This document shows positions 28,139 to 39,084 of a DNA stretch of 64,000 nucleotides, in pieces. Position numbers and translations under genes: made by a program. Source of the stretch: Leucobacter insecticola (lineage in GTDB: Bacteria; Actinomycetota; Actinomycetes; Actinomycetales; Microbacteriaceae); contig NZ_CP049934.1 of the NCBI RefSeq assembly GCF_011382965.1, forward strand, positions 2,480,001 to 2,544,000, in the 5' to 3' direction. Numbering within the stretch: position 1 is the stretch's first letter; each line of letters opens with the position of its first letter. Below the pieces are notes generated by a model. It ran no database searches. It was given only the letters and a program-made list of their open reading frames with translations, and was not told the origin of the DNA.

Positions 28139-28222
28139 AGTGGGGTGGGCGCGGGCGCAACGGGCCGCACGGCAGCACACGCCGCACAGCAGCACCCAGC
28201 ACACGCCGCACCGGGCGCAGGA

Positions 28223-29248
28223 TCAGCGGCGACGCAGCGCGCGGACGACGCGCTTCGCGAGCGGGAGGCCCTCGGTCCACACGGCGTAGCCGGGGCCGGG
28301 GCGATCCCAGGATCCGGCGAGCAGGTTCTCGTGCGAGGCCCACCCCTTCTTGAACGTCGTCACGCCGTCGTTGATGAGGCCGCCGAAGTCGTAGCGCGTG
28401 ATCCCGAGCTTCTTCATCTCGCAGATCGCGTGCCACTTCAAGGCGTAGTTCGCGCGCAGGCGCTGCCCGACATCGTTCATGCCACCATAGAGCTCGAACG
28501 CAGTGCGCGACGATTTCGCGAGAAACAGGAACGCAACCGGCTTGCCGTCGACGTAGCTCGCCCACACGGGAGCATCGTCGCCGAGCATCGAGAAGGCATC
28601 GTGATAATAAGAATCCTCGTGCAGCCCAAAGTCGGCACGCTCGCTCGTCTCGCGGTACACCTCGAGGCACTCGTCAAGCTGCGCGGCAGTCGTCACGGCG
28701 CGGATCTCGAGCGACTCTTCGCGCCCCGACTTTCGCACATACTGGCGATGCTTCTTGCTCATGTCGCGGATCAGATCGTCCTCAGACAGGCGCAGATCCA
28801 GGATCAGCGTGCGCGCGGGCAGCACCGGCGTCTTCGCCTCGCGCCAACCAGCACCCAACGAAAACGAACCGGCATCCTCGTCAGGTTCAATCGACACCGC
28901 AACGGCCCGGCGCGAACCCCGCACATACGACGCCACCGCATCAGCGACCTCGGCGGGAGCGGGCGAAGCGGCCGAGTGATCCGGATCCTGCGCCGACCGC
29001 GCAAGCACCGGACCGCGGGGCGCATACACAAAACCGCCAAGCGGCCCGGGCAGTGCGCGCGTAAGCAGCTGGCACGCCCCCACCACGGCGCCCGAAGCAT
29101 CGGTAACAAGCACTCGCTCCGCGCTCCAGCGGTGTGCGGACTTCAGCTCACCCCAGCCCCAGAGCTGCAGCGGGTGCCCGCCAAGCTCCTTGACGGTCGA
29201 ATCCCAGACGGCACGATCAGTGCACGGGGTTACGGTGAGGGAGGTCAC
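28223..29248 (-). CDS. FemX/FemAB-type peptidyltransferase
   Basis: A 341-residue FemABX-family enzyme that adds an amino acid from aminoacyl-tRNA to the peptide of lipid-linked peptidoglycan precursor. It has two GNAT-like subdomains and the family segments MSKKHRQYVRKSGREE (~170) and FELYGGMNDVGQRLRANYALKWHAI, ending YDFGGLINDGVTTFKKGW. Its ATG overlaps the murJ stop (ATGA). A role in building the interpeptide bridge or branch of a B-type wall is inferred; the amino acid added is unknown. Confidence 0.85.
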   Translation of the reverse strand: MTSLTVTPCTDRAVWDSTVKELGGHPLQLWGWGELKSAHRWSAERVLVTDASGAVVGACQLLTRALPGPLGGFVYAPRGPVLARSAQDPDHSAASPAPAEVADAVASYVRGSRRAVAVSIEPDEDAGSFSLGAGWREAKTPVLPARTLILDLRLSEDDLIRDMSKKHRQYVRKSGREESLEIRAVTTAAQLDECLEVYRETSERADFGLHEDSYYHDAFSMLGDDAPVWASYVDGKPVAFLFLAKSSRTAFELYGGMNDVGQRLRANYALKWHAICEMKKLGITRYDFGGLINDGVTTFKKGWASHENLLAGSWDRPGPGYAVWTEGLPLAKRVVRALRRR

Positions 29249-30861
29249 GAACGGTTCCTTCCGAGTTTACGAGACACAAATGCGGTGAGCTCCGCAAGTT
29301 CCGGTGATTTAACGAGGCGAAGCGCCAACGCGTAAGTTGCCCCCACCACCATCGCGACAAGGATCGCCAACCCCACCGCACCAAACATGCCGAAGTCTGG
29401 GATCAGGTATGCAACAAAAGCGGTCGCCAGGAGCCCGACAACAAGCGCGGGGACCGCGGCGACCGTGTACAGCATCAGGCTGGCGAGAATACGAGACGCA
29501 TCAATGAATCCGATCCTGCGCCGCAGCAGCCAGACAGCGATAAGCGCTTCAACGACGGTAGTGAACCCGAACACGAGCGCATACGCGGGACCGAGCCATT
29601 CTTTAGGCAGTACCAACAGCCCGAGCGAGATGAGCACGAGCAGCCCGATTTGCACCGAGGTAAAGATGAATGGGGTGCGCGTATCGGAAAGCGCGTAAAA
29701 CGCCCGCTGCACAATGAACAAAAAGCTGTAGGCGGCGAGGCCCACCATGTAGCACTGCAGCACGATCGTGAACTGACCCACAAGCTCCTGCTCCACACCC
29801 GGGTTCATCACGCGGCTGATAAAGGGGGCGGTGGCAAAAATCGTGACCGACGCAAATACCATGACCAGAAGGATCTGCCGGGCTGACGAGGAGAAATCCG
29901 CTCTGAACTCGGCGATTTTCCCTGCTTGTCCCCACTCGGCAAGACGCGTGAAGTAGGCGGTGGCGAGCGACACAGCAATCACCGAGTGCGGCATCATGAA
30001 CAGCAACCACGCGTTTTGCATTGCCAGTGCCGAGGGGCCGTCTCCGGAAGCCGTGTTAATCACGTTTTGCGTGACGATGCCGCCGAGCTGCATGACGACA
30101 ATGGTGGCGAGGCTCCACCCGGCGATCCGCCCGGTGTGCGCGAGCCCCATGCCGCGCCAGCGAAAGTCGGGGCGGTAGCGGATCCCCGCTTTGCGCCATG
30201 AAACGAACAGGATCAGCGCCTGCGCCATCACACCCAGCGTGGCGCTCCCTGCAAGGACGGCGATTGCGCCGGTTGTCCAGTCTCCCGAGGTGCGAGTCCC
30301 GTCGGGGTCAGAGCCGTACATCGCGATAAACAGGCAAATCCCGGCGATGGCAATGACGTTGTTGAGTACGGGCGCCCAGGTGAAAGGCCCAAACACATTG
30401 CGCGCGTTGAGCACTTCGCCCAGCATCGTGTACAGGCCATAAAACACGATCTGGGGCAAACACCAGTACGCGAAGCCAATCGCCAGAGCCCGCTGATCCT
30501 CCGGCCAAGAAAGCGTGAACATCCAGACGATCCAGGGCGCAGCCAGCAGCGTTATCGCGGTGACTACGGTGAGCGCGGTCATCACAAGGGTAAACACCTT
30601 GTTGATGTAGCCCGCGCCGCCATCCGGATCCTTCGCGGCCTTCACAATCTGCGGCACAAGCACCGCGTTCAGCATGCCGCCGAGCAGGATCATGTAGAGC
30701 GTGTTCGGCAGCAGGTTGCCGTTGGCGAAGGCGTCACCGGAGATGGACTGAACCTGGCCGATGGCGAAGACCAACAGCATCGCTTTCGCGAGCCCCAGCA
30801 CCCGCGACACCATCGTTCCCGATGCCATCACCGCGCTCGAACGCATCAGACTGGCTGCCAT
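29245..30861 (-). CDS. murJ: MurJ/MviN-like lipid II flippase
   Basis: A ~538-residue MOP-superfamily protein with about 14 membrane helices, matching MurJ/MviN which flips lipid II across the membrane. The N-terminus MRSSAVMASGTMVSRVLGLAKA and the conserved GMLNAVLVPQI stretch are diagnostic. No cytoplasmic kinase-like tail is attached, unlike mycobacterial MviN. ATG 30861 (MAASLMRSS) is preferred because it overlaps the preceding femX stop as TAATG. Sandwiched between two FemX-type genes, so translocation and side-chain modification of lipid II are co-encoded. Confidence 0.88.
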   Translation of the reverse strand: MAASLMRSSAVMASGTMVSRVLGLAKAMLLVFAIGQVQSISGDAFANGNLLPNTLYMILLGGMLNAVLVPQIVKAAKDPDGGAGYINKVFTLVMTALTVVTAITLLAAPWIVWMFTLSWPEDQRALAIGFAYWCLPQIVFYGLYTMLGEVLNARNVFGPFTWAPVLNNVIAIAGICLFIAMYGSDPDGTRTSGDWTTGAIAVLAGSATLGVMAQALILFVSWRKAGIRYRPDFRWRGMGLAHTGRIAGWSLATIVVMQLGGIVTQNVINTASGDGPSALAMQNAWLLFMMPHSVIAVSLATAYFTRLAEWGQAGKIAEFRADFSSSARQILLVMVFASVTIFATAPFISRVMNPGVEQELVGQFTIVLQCYMVGLAAYSFLFIVQRAFYALSDTRTPFIFTSVQIGLLVLISLGLLVLPKEWLGPAYALVFGFTTVVEALIAVWLLRRRIGFIDASRILASLMLYTVAAVPALVVGLLATAFVAYLIPDFGMFGAVGLAILVAMVVGATYALALRLVKSPELAELTAFVSRKLGRNRS

Positions 30862-31965
30862 TAGTAGTAGGGATCCTTCCGCACCGCGAGGGACCATCTT
30901 CTCATGAGTCTGTCACCAAGCGTGACCCAGAAACGGTAGGCGCGAGGTTTCAGCGGCAGTTCAAAGGCACCAACGTAGTCGGTGATCTCGGGCGCGAAAG
31001 ATCGCTTGAACTGTCCCACACCGTGCAGCGGGTGGGTCTTGTCGTCAGCGCGATCCGCGGGGGCGCGCCACAAAAGTCGTGCACCGTCGCGCCGCGCTCA
31101 TTTGCCCAGCGAATCACTTCCCACTGCAGCGCGTGCGAGGCTCCATAGGCGTTCTTCGCGCGAACGGAGGCACCGTCTTTGTAAGTCGTCTTCGCGCCAA
31201 GTGCCATCGCAAAGGCTCCGGCCACCAGCTCGGGAGTACCGTCCGCGCCCGGCGCGTGTGCGAAGAACATCTGACCGGTACCGAGCCGTTTGAATGCCTG
31301 CCAAAACTCGCGATAGTAGTCCTCGCTGCGAAGCACAAAACGCCCTTCGGCGGTCTCTCGCAGCAGCCGGTACAGCGCGGCGCAGTTCTCGTCACTCGCC
31401 AACACACGAGTGACCACGATTCCGTCACGCCCCGCACGGTTAATCGCGTTGCGCGCCTTCTTGCCGAGGCGGGCAGACAATTCGTCTTCGGTGCCGGAAA
31501 CATCCATCAGGATCGTTGACGGGTTCGGAATGATCCGCACGGTCTCCAGATACCCTGCATCGCGCAGCGCAGGCGCGGCATCAGGCCCGAGCCTCGGCTC
31601 GATCTTCAAGAGGAACGCGCCGCGGGAACGCGCAAAATCGGCAACCGCGGAGGAAACTTCCAGCACGGCGGGAATGTCTTCTCCTGCGGGCCCGGCGGGC
31701 AGATGCCACCACTCCCCAAGAACGGCACCCGTTTCGCGAGAACCGAAACCGCAATCGCGGGGCGATCCGGCCGCGTCACGATGAGCCGATGCTGCCGATA
31801 GCGCCCCTGCTTCTGTTTCACATCCAGATAGCAGGTGCCACCCCACACCTCGCCGCCACCGGGGTTGGCGGCGACAAGAGTATCCCACTCAGCAACCTCG
31901 CGATCGGTTGCGGGGCGCGCAGCGGACTCACCGCCGCCCGCAGTACGTGCGGCGACGCGAGCCAT
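30861..31965 (-). pseudogene. FemX/FemAB-type peptidyltransferase, two frameshifts
   Basis: A second FemABX-family gene of about 368 codons once repaired. The start reads MARVAARTAGGGES and later WGGTCYLDVKQKQGRYRQH. It breaks at the G run (minus strand) 31714-31717 and again at 31059-31063; one added base at each restores FLGEWWHLPAGPAGEDI, then the core LGKKARNAINRAGRDGIVV, and finally HDFCGAPPADRADDKTHPLHG to the end. It begins three bases after the RNase J stop and overlaps murJ. It is a diverged homologue of the femX at 28223, so the two may act on successive bridge residues (inference). Confidence 0.8.
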
Positions 31966-31968
31966 ACG

Positions 31969-33644
31969 CTACACCACCACTACGACGGGAACGATCATCG
32001 CCTTGCGGCGCAGCTTCGTTCCGACCCAGCGACCAACGGTGCGACGAACGATCTGCTGCAGCTGGTGGTGATCCTTCACGCCGTCCTTCATCGCTTTCTC
32101 AAGCTCATCGGCGATCTGCGGTTTGATCGAGTCGAACACTTTCTGATCCTCGGCGACGCCCTTCGCGTGGATCTCGGGGCCAGACACGATCTGCGCGAGG
32201 CTCGTTTCCACCACGGTGATGACCGAGATGAAGCCCTCCTCTGCAAGGGTCATGCGGTCCCGCAGGTCATCCTCGGTCACCCGTCCGACGCTCTTGCCGT
32301 CAACGTAAATGAACTCGATGTCGATCTGACCGACCGCGCGCGCGACACCGTTAGAGAGATCAACGACGGTGCCGTTCTCGGCGATGACAGTGCGATTCTG
32401 CGGCACTCCGGTTTCGATGGCGAGCGCGGCGTTGGCCGCGAGCATTCGGAACTCACCGTGGATCGGCATCACGTTCTTCGGCTTCACGATGTTGTAGCAG
32501 TACAGCAGCTCACCCGCGGCGGCATGACCCGAAACGTGCACCTTGGCATTGCCCTTGTGCACAACATTCGCGCCGAGCTTCATGAGGCCGTCGATGATGC
32601 GGTAAATGGAGGTCTCGTTGCCCGGGATCGAGCTCGACGCCAGGATCACGGTGTCGCCCTCCCCCACCTCGACCTGGTGCTCCTGGTTCACCATGCGGCT
32701 GAGCACGGCCATCGGCTCGCCCTGCGACCCGGTCGACATGTAGACGATCCGGTGATCCGGAATATCGCCGCTCTTCTTCAGATCAACGATCACGCCGTCT
32801 GGCACGTTGAGGTAGCCCAGATCCGCCGCGATCTTCATGTTGCGCACCATCGAGCGACCGAGCAGCACGACCCGACGACCGTTGGCGTGCGCGGCATCGA
32901 GGACCTGCTGCACACGGTGGACGTGACTCGAGAAGCTCGCGACAACGACTTTGCCACGGGTCTTCGCAATGACCTGCTCAATGACGGGTCCGATGTTCTT
33001 CTCCGACGGCGTGAACCCGGGCACGTCTGCGTTGGTTGAGTCGGTCATGAAGAGGTCGACGCCCTCTTCGCCCAGGCGCGCAAACGCGCGCAGATCCGTG
33101 ATCCGGCCGTCGAGCGGCAGCTGGTCCATTTTGAAGTCACCCGTGCCGATCACAAGACCGGCATCGGTGCGGATCGCGACCGCAAGCGCGTCAGGGATCG
33201 AGTGGTTCACCGCGATGAACTCGAGATCGAAGGGCCCGTACTTGACGCGATCGCCCTCGGCGACCTCGCGCGTCACCGGCTTGATCCGGTGCTCCTTGAG
33301 CTTCGCGGAGATGAAGGCCAGCGTCAGCTTGGAGCCGATGAGCGGGATATCTTCGCGTTTCTTCAGCAGGTAGGGCACGCCGCCGATGTGATCCTCGTGC
33401 CCATGCGTGAGCACGATAGCGACGATGTCGCTGAGGCGATCCTCAATCTTGGTGATGTCGGGCAGGATCAGATCCACACCGGGATGATGCACCTCTGGAA
33501 AGAGCACGCCGCAATCGACGACCAACAGCTTGCCGTTGATTTCGTAGACGGTCATGTTACGACCGACCTCACCGAGACCACCGAGCGGTGTGATGCGGAG
33601 GGTGCCCTTTTCGAGTGCGGGCGGAGCGTAGGGGGATTCGTCAT
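31969..33644 (-). CDS. rnj: Ribonuclease J, probable frameshift at codon 5
   Basis: A ~558-residue metallo-beta-lactamase/beta-CASP nuclease for mRNA decay and rRNA processing. Zinc motif LTHGHEDHIGG, beta-CASP segments (STNADVPGFTPSEKNIG, MSTGSQGEPM) and the HVSGHAAAGEL motif are present. The open frame begins at a poor TTG (33678). ATG 33644 has a GGGGAAAG site and starts MTNP; one C added to the run at 33631-33635 joins MTNPPYAPPALEKGTLRITP, the usual N-terminus of relatives. The dapA-rnj order is typical of actinobacteria. Confidence 0.9.
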
Positions 33645-33743
33645 ATATTCTTTCCCCGCTGATGAATGACGGAGACAAAATGTCCTAATCGCACGCGTTA
33701 GGCTCCCCTCGTTTCACATCGCTCAAACAGCGGTATTTATTGT

Positions 33744-34721
33744 TTAGCGGGTTGTGCCTGCGATCTGGGGCAGGGCACCGCCGGCAGCCGCGTTGCGGTC
33801 CGGCCTGAAGTTTGAAAGATCGACGCCGGGGACGTCGCTGACGAGCGCGAGTTCGTCTTCGATGAGGGCGGCTTCCCACTCTTCCGGTCCGACCAGCGGC
33901 AGCCGCACGCGCGGGCTGCCAATGCGGCCGAGGCCGTGCAGAATATACTTTGCCGCGACCGTGCCGGGAACGTGCGTCATCACGGCCCTCACGAGCGGTT
34001 CGAGGCGCTGGTGCGCGTCACGGGCGGTGTGCAGGTCGCCCGCGTTCACCGCGTCAATGATTGCGCGATACGGCGCGGCAGCAACGTTCGCGGTGACTCC
34101 GATGAGACCGGTCGCACCAATCGACAGGTGCGGCAAAACGTTGGCGTCATCGCCCGAGAAATACATCAGGTCCGTCTGGTTCAGCACACGGCTGACCTCG
34201 CTGAAGTCGCCCTTGGCGTCTTTCACGGCAAGAATATTCGGGTGTTTCGCGAGCCGCAGGATCGTCTCGTACTTGATTGGCACACCGGTTCGCCCGGGAA
34301 TGTCGTACAGGATCACCGGCAGGTCGGTCGCGTCGGCGACCATCCGGAAGTGGGTCAGGAGCCCCGCCTGCGTCGGCTTGTTGTAGTAAGGGGTGACGAT
34401 CATGACGCCGTCGGCACCAGCCTTCTCGCTGGCCTTGTAGAGTTCGATGGCGTGGGCGGTCTCATTCGATCCACCACCGGTGATGACCTTCGCGCGCCCA
34501 CCCGATACCGATTTTGCGACCTCTACGAGCTTGATCTTCTCGGGGTCGGTGAGCGTTGAGGTTTCACCGGTGGTGCCGGTGACGACGATGCCGTCAGCGC
34601 CGCTCGCGATACACGAATCGATGTGCTGTTCGACGGCGGGCCAGTCAACTTCGCCGTCTGCCTGGAAGGGCGTAACGAGCGCGACGAGGACCTGGCCGAA
34701 TGGATTCACTGGATTTGCCAC
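33744..34721 (-). CDS. dapA: 4-hydroxy-tetrahydrodipicolinate synthase
   Basis: A 325-residue TIM-barrel enzyme condensing pyruvate with aspartate semialdehyde, the first committed step of the diaminopimelate/lysine pathway. The Schiff-base Lys is K167 (LAVKDAKGDF); Y139 in ILYDIPGRTGV and the GTTGETSTL loop (49-57) are conserved. It is 99 bases upstream of RNase J on the same strand. Complete; ATG 34721. Confidence 0.94.
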   Translation of the reverse strand: MANPVNPFGQVLVALVTPFQADGEVDWPAVEQHIDSCIASGADGIVVTGTTGETSTLTDPEKIKLVEVAKSVSGGRAKVITGGGSNETAHAIELYKASEKAGADGVMIVTPYYNKPTQAGLLTHFRMVADATDLPVILYDIPGRTGVPIKYETILRLAKHPNILAVKDAKGDFSEVSRVLNQTDLMYFSGDDANVLPHLSIGATGLIGVTANVAAAPYRAIIDAVNAGDLHTARDAHQRLEPLVRAVMTHVPGTVAAKYILHGLGRIGSPRVRLPLVGPEEWEAALIEDELALVSDVPGVDLSNFRPDRNAAAGGALPQIAGTTR

Positions 34722-34745
34722 TTCACTAGGCTACCGGACGATGCT

Positions 34746-34771
34746 GCGGGTGCCGAGTTTTCGGCACCCGC
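34746..34771 (-). terminator. Stem-loop terminator of the surface protein gene
   Basis: GCGGGTGCCGA and TCGGCACCCGC form an 11-bp perfect stem with a 4-base loop, ten bases beyond the stop at 34781 and upstream of dapA. Confidence 0.75.
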
Positions 34772-34780
34772 GCGTCATCT

Positions 34781-37407
34781 CTAGCCGTCTTCTGTTGGCG
34801 CGGCGACCGCGGTTTCCGCTGCCGCGGCCCGCGATTTACGTCCGCGGCGAATCAGCAGAAGCGAGACCCCGCCGCCCACAACCGCGAGGCCGACGAGCCA
34901 CAAGATCGAGTTGCCGGCCGCGCCGGTGTTACTCAGGGCAGACGGACCAGCGCCTTTGTTCTTCGGCGTGGATGGAACGTCCTGAGGGTCACCCGGCCCT
35001 TGAATGGCGGGCAGTGCCAGTGTCTGCTGCACCTCAGAGCGCTGATAATTCGTTCCGCCGCTATACGCCGCGCTGAGCGCGACAGTGTCCGCATCTGCGG
35101 GAACCGACACAGTGACTTCGCCGCTGTACTCGCCACTCGCGTTGACCGTGAACGGCTCCGGATACGCGGATCCGTTGACCATCAGCGTCACCGATCCGAC
35201 GGGGATCGTACCCACGGTCGAAGTCACCACACCGCTGACGCTGAGTACTGCCTTACCTCCGTCACGAGAGGCCACCGTGGCATCAAGAGTGGTGTTTGTT
35301 GCATCCTTCAGCACCGTCAGCGTACCTTCGGCCGTCTTTACGACTGCCGGGTTCTGGGATGCGTCGGTGTAGATCGCGGTGATTGTGTGCGTGCCCGCGT
35401 CAAGGCCCAGATGAGCGCTGGGGGTGAACGTTGCGACACCAGCAGCGACGGCTGATGACCCCAGGTCAATACCGCCCACGCGGAGCGCCACCTCCGAACC
35501 GGCAGCGGCATCCTCGATCAAGACCCTAAAGGGCTTCACTTGGCCGTACACGTAGCTGACGTCAGGAGCCGCCAGATCAGCTTCCGGGATCGGGACCCAG
35601 CTCGCTACCAACTCAATGTCGGCGGTCACCGGCGTCGTGAAGTCATACTCGTTGCCCAGCAGCGTCCATCCCGCAAAAATGTAACCGTTCCGGGTGGGAT
35701 CCGCGGGGCGGTCACGGCCGTGCCATGCTCCACGTTTTCGATCGCGTCGACAGCACTCCCACCGGCCGAGTCGAAGCTCACGGTGTACGTCTGCGGCACC
35801 TCAAATGCGCCGAGGTCGCTCAGCGGAGTCTTGCGATCCACGCCGTTTTGCGCCTGCGGCAGGAGCCTGGGCGTTGACACCGCCTTGTGCGCCGGGCCGG
35901 GGACGATCAGCGGAGCAACATAGTTGGAATCAGAGACGCGCTGCAGGGTGCCTGCCGTGTAGGCCGTAAACACGTCGCCCGCGTTGATCGCCGGTTGCGA
36001 GGACACAGTGCGCGCCAGGTTCGTGCCCGCGTAGGCGATCGTCCCGGTGCTGGTGGTCCCCTCGTAGGTCGCGGTACCCGCGACGATGGAATCTTGGATC
36101 GTCACCAGAGATCCACTGCCGCCCGTGCTGAACGTATTGGAGAGCACGGTTGAGGAATCGATCGTCACCTTCGAGTTGTACGCCGACACCGCTGAGCCCC
36201 CGAGAGTTGCTGAATTCCCCACAAATGTACTGTTGACGATCTTGTGGTCAGCCTTGGAGTTCTCGTAGTACACGGCGCCGCCATACTTCGTGGACTAATT
36301 TCCGATAAACGTACAGTTACTGACGGTTGATTTGGCCGTGTCCATGAACCCAATAGCGCCGCCACTCTGGGTCAGCATGACTGTCGTCTTGTTATCTTTG
36401 AACAACGAGTTGTCGATAAGGACCGACGTCAGATTCGTTGTGCCATAGATCCTGACTGCCCCGCCAGTGCTCCAGCTCCCCGTGGCAGACAACACGTTGT
36501 TCGTGAAGATGCTGTCGGTGATCTCCACTACCGAACCGGGGACACCGGGCTGTTTCACGCTGATGGCCCCACCGTATTGATTATTGTTACCGGTGCGCCT
36601 ATTGCCGTCAAACACCGAGTCGTTGATGCGAACGCTGCCGCTGAACTGCGAGCTGATGGCGCCGCCGTCGCTCGCGCCCTCCGAACTGTTGTTGGTGAAG
36701 CTTGAGTGATCCACGCTGAGATCACCACCGGTGATCCTGATCGCCCCACCACCGTTGACGGCGTCGAGCGTGTGGTTGTTCGTGAAGATCGTGTTCGTCG
36801 CCACGATGTTGCGCGCGGAGACTCCGCCGTTCTTGTCTGTTGTGCCGGTGAAGCGAATGTTACTCAGCTTCAGCGTTCCGGTCTCAGCACGCAGGAACCG
36901 CGCGCCGGCTGCGGCATTCGGGCCCATCTGAAACGTGGTTGCGGGCTGCCCATCCGCGTCGACGGCCCCCACCAGTTCGACCACGTGGCCGAGCGGGGAG
37001 ACGATCTGCCCGGTGATGCCAACGTTCGCGTCGAACGTGTATACCTTGGGCTCAAGCTCAATCGAAATACTCGCCGTGGATGATTCGATGAGATTTTTCA
37101 ATTCATCAATATCGCTGAGCGACGCGGCTTGGATCCCCACCCCCGCCACAGGCTCGGTCGGCTCCGTATCAACATGTTCCGCCGGTGCCGACTCAGCGGG
37201 TTCGTCCTCGGCAGGGTCTGACTGCCCGGGCGAACCGTCTTGAGCGTCGCTCATCGACTCCTCGCTGAGGCCTTGCGTGATGGGCGCGTCAGCCAGAGGT
37301 GCCGCCTGCGCCGCAGTCGCAACTGATGCCACCATGACGGCCGCGAGACCCGAAGCCAACGCGCCAAAGATCATTTTTCTTACGTCTATACCTGCAATGT
37401 TTCGCAA
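34781..37407 (-). pseudogene. Cell-wall-anchored beta-helix surface protein, disrupted
   Basis: About 875 codons. A signal peptide (~1-45, ending AAQAAPLAD) is followed by a Pro/Glu-rich linker. Then comes a parallel beta-helix built of repeats such as NTIFTNNHTL, SSFTNNSSE and SIFTNNVLS. Next are a Listeria-Bacteroides type repeat (SFDSAGGSAVDAIENVEHGTA) and an Ig-like Big_3-type region. The end has a sorting signal LSNTGAAGNS, a membrane helix and RRGRKSR. Two defects: an in-frame TAG at 36295-36297 and a lost base in the G run 35705-35708. The frameshift fits the sequencing-error pattern; the TAG does not. TTG 37407 has an AAGG site; ATG 37374 is an alternative. Confidence 0.75.
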
Positions 37408-37657
37408 ATTACCTTGTTCCCCCGATCAAAAACACTTAACTATCAGTGAAGATACGGAGGCATAGCTTAGTTGCGAATTATTGAAGCTAGCTGACAGGCG
37501 TAGCCTTATGTGGATTCAGGGGCGCCGGGATAAGTCAAGCCCCCCTGGCCCTCAGGTAAAAGCAGCGCAATAATGAACCCGAGGCCACGCAGATACCCCG
37601 CGGTTCTGGCGCGAGGGTGCGCCACACCGCGCGGACGCGGAGGAAACCGGCAGACGG

Positions 37658-38181
37658 TTACGAGGTTTTGCGAGACTCAGTCCGCACCCACCGCTGAAAG
37701 CGGTATTCCACACCCGAGGCCGAGCTGAGGAGCACGCCCGGATCCTGCAGTTTCATGCCGGGAGCAGACGTGAGGTCCGGCGCGTAGGTGTCGGCATCCG
37801 GAACGTCGAGTTCGATGCACGTCACGATGCACTCGTCCGCCAGTGGCAACGCCTCGCGATACAGCTGTCCGCCGCCCATAATCCAGGCGTCTGCCTGCGC
37901 GCATTCGCGTGCGGCCCGAGGGAGGAGACAACCGTTGCACCATCCGCGCGATAGGCAGGGTCCCGGCTCACGACAATATTGGCGCGTCCGGGAAGTGGTC
38001 TGAAGCGTTCCGGCAGGGATTCCCAGGTACGCCGCCCCATGATCACCGGAGCGCCGAGCGTGACCCGCTTGAAGTGCGCGAGATCTTCAGGGAGATGCCA
38101 CGACATATCGCCGTCTCGCCCGATGGCACCGTTGCGAGACTGCGCCCAGATCATGCCCAGGCGAAACCGCGACGTGTTCAT
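37658..38181 (-). pseudogene. dfrA: Dihydrofolate reductase, one frameshift
   Basis: Reduces dihydrofolate to tetrahydrofolate, regenerating the cofactor consumed by ThyA. Start [21 protein letters not shown], then [17 protein letters not shown] (Asp-containing active-site helix), [12 protein letters not shown] and NIVVSRDP. The frame breaks after VVSSL near 37918; one base restores [24 protein letters not shown] and the C-terminal domain to TGA at 37658. The ATG overlaps the repaired thyA stop (ATGA), the standard thyA-dfrA coupling. Confidence 0.87.
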
Positions 38182-38980
38182 ACTGCGACGGGGCCTTAAT
38201 CCCAGGATGGTGCTCGTAATCAACAAGCGCAAAATCTTCGAACTCGTAATCAAGGATCGATTCGGCCTTGCGAATCTCGATCGTGGGGTACGGGAAGGGA
38301 TCCCGAGCCAGCTGCCGCTCCACCTGCTCGACGTGATTGTCGTAGATGTGGCAGTCGCCCCCTGTCCACACGAATTCGCCGGGCTCGAGCCCCGTCTGCT
38401 GCGCAACCATCAGGGTCAGCAGCGCGTAGCTCGCGATATTGAACGGGACGCCCAGAAACATGTCTGCCGAGCGCTGGTAGAGCTGGCACGACAGCTTGCC
38501 GTCAGCAACATAGAACTGGAAGAACGCATGGCAGGGCGCAAGCGCCATCTGGTCGAGCTCGGAAACGTTCCACGCTGACACGATGAGCCTGCGCGAATCG
38601 GGGTTCTCCCGGATCTGCTCAACAAGCTTGGTGATCTGGTCGATGTGGCCGCCGTCGGGGGTGGGCCAGGAGCGCCACTGCACGCCGTACACCGGGCCGA
38701 GATCCCCGTCGGCGTCAGCCCACTCGTCCCAAATCGTGACGCCATTGTCGCGCAGGTAGGCGACATTGCTCTCGCCGCGCAGGAACCACAACAGCTCAAC
38801 TGCGACAGACTTGAAGTGCACCCTTTTTGTGGTGATGAGCGGGAAGGATTCCGCGAGATCGAAGCGAATCTGCCGGCCAAACAGGCTGCGGGTGCCCGTT
38901 CCCGTGCGATCAGACTTTGGGGTGCCGTGTTCGAGCACCTCACGCAGCAGGTCTTCGTAGGGGGTCGGGATCCGGTTCAC
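38178..38980 (-). CDS. thyA: Thymidylate synthase ThyA, frameshift in last codons
   Basis: About 267 residues; methylates dUMP to dTMP with methylene-tetrahydrofolate. The catalytic Cys is C150 in [12 protein letters not shown], with the R-rich [10 protein letters not shown] (~129-138) and [11 protein letters not shown] segments. As sequenced the frame runs on to 38087, but one C added to the run at 38190-38193 (GGGG on plus) ends the protein in KAPVAV with TGA at 38178, the normal ThyA C-terminus. GTG 38980 is chosen because AGG lies 7 bases upstream. The accessory island begins just upstream. Confidence 0.9.
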
Positions 38981-39084
38981 ACTCACGCCTGCAAGCTTAG
39001 CGCGGTTGCCTCTGATGCGTATCAAGCACTGAGAAGAGCAGCAGACCCATACGTCACTAATACCCTCTTAAGGGTTCATGCGCA

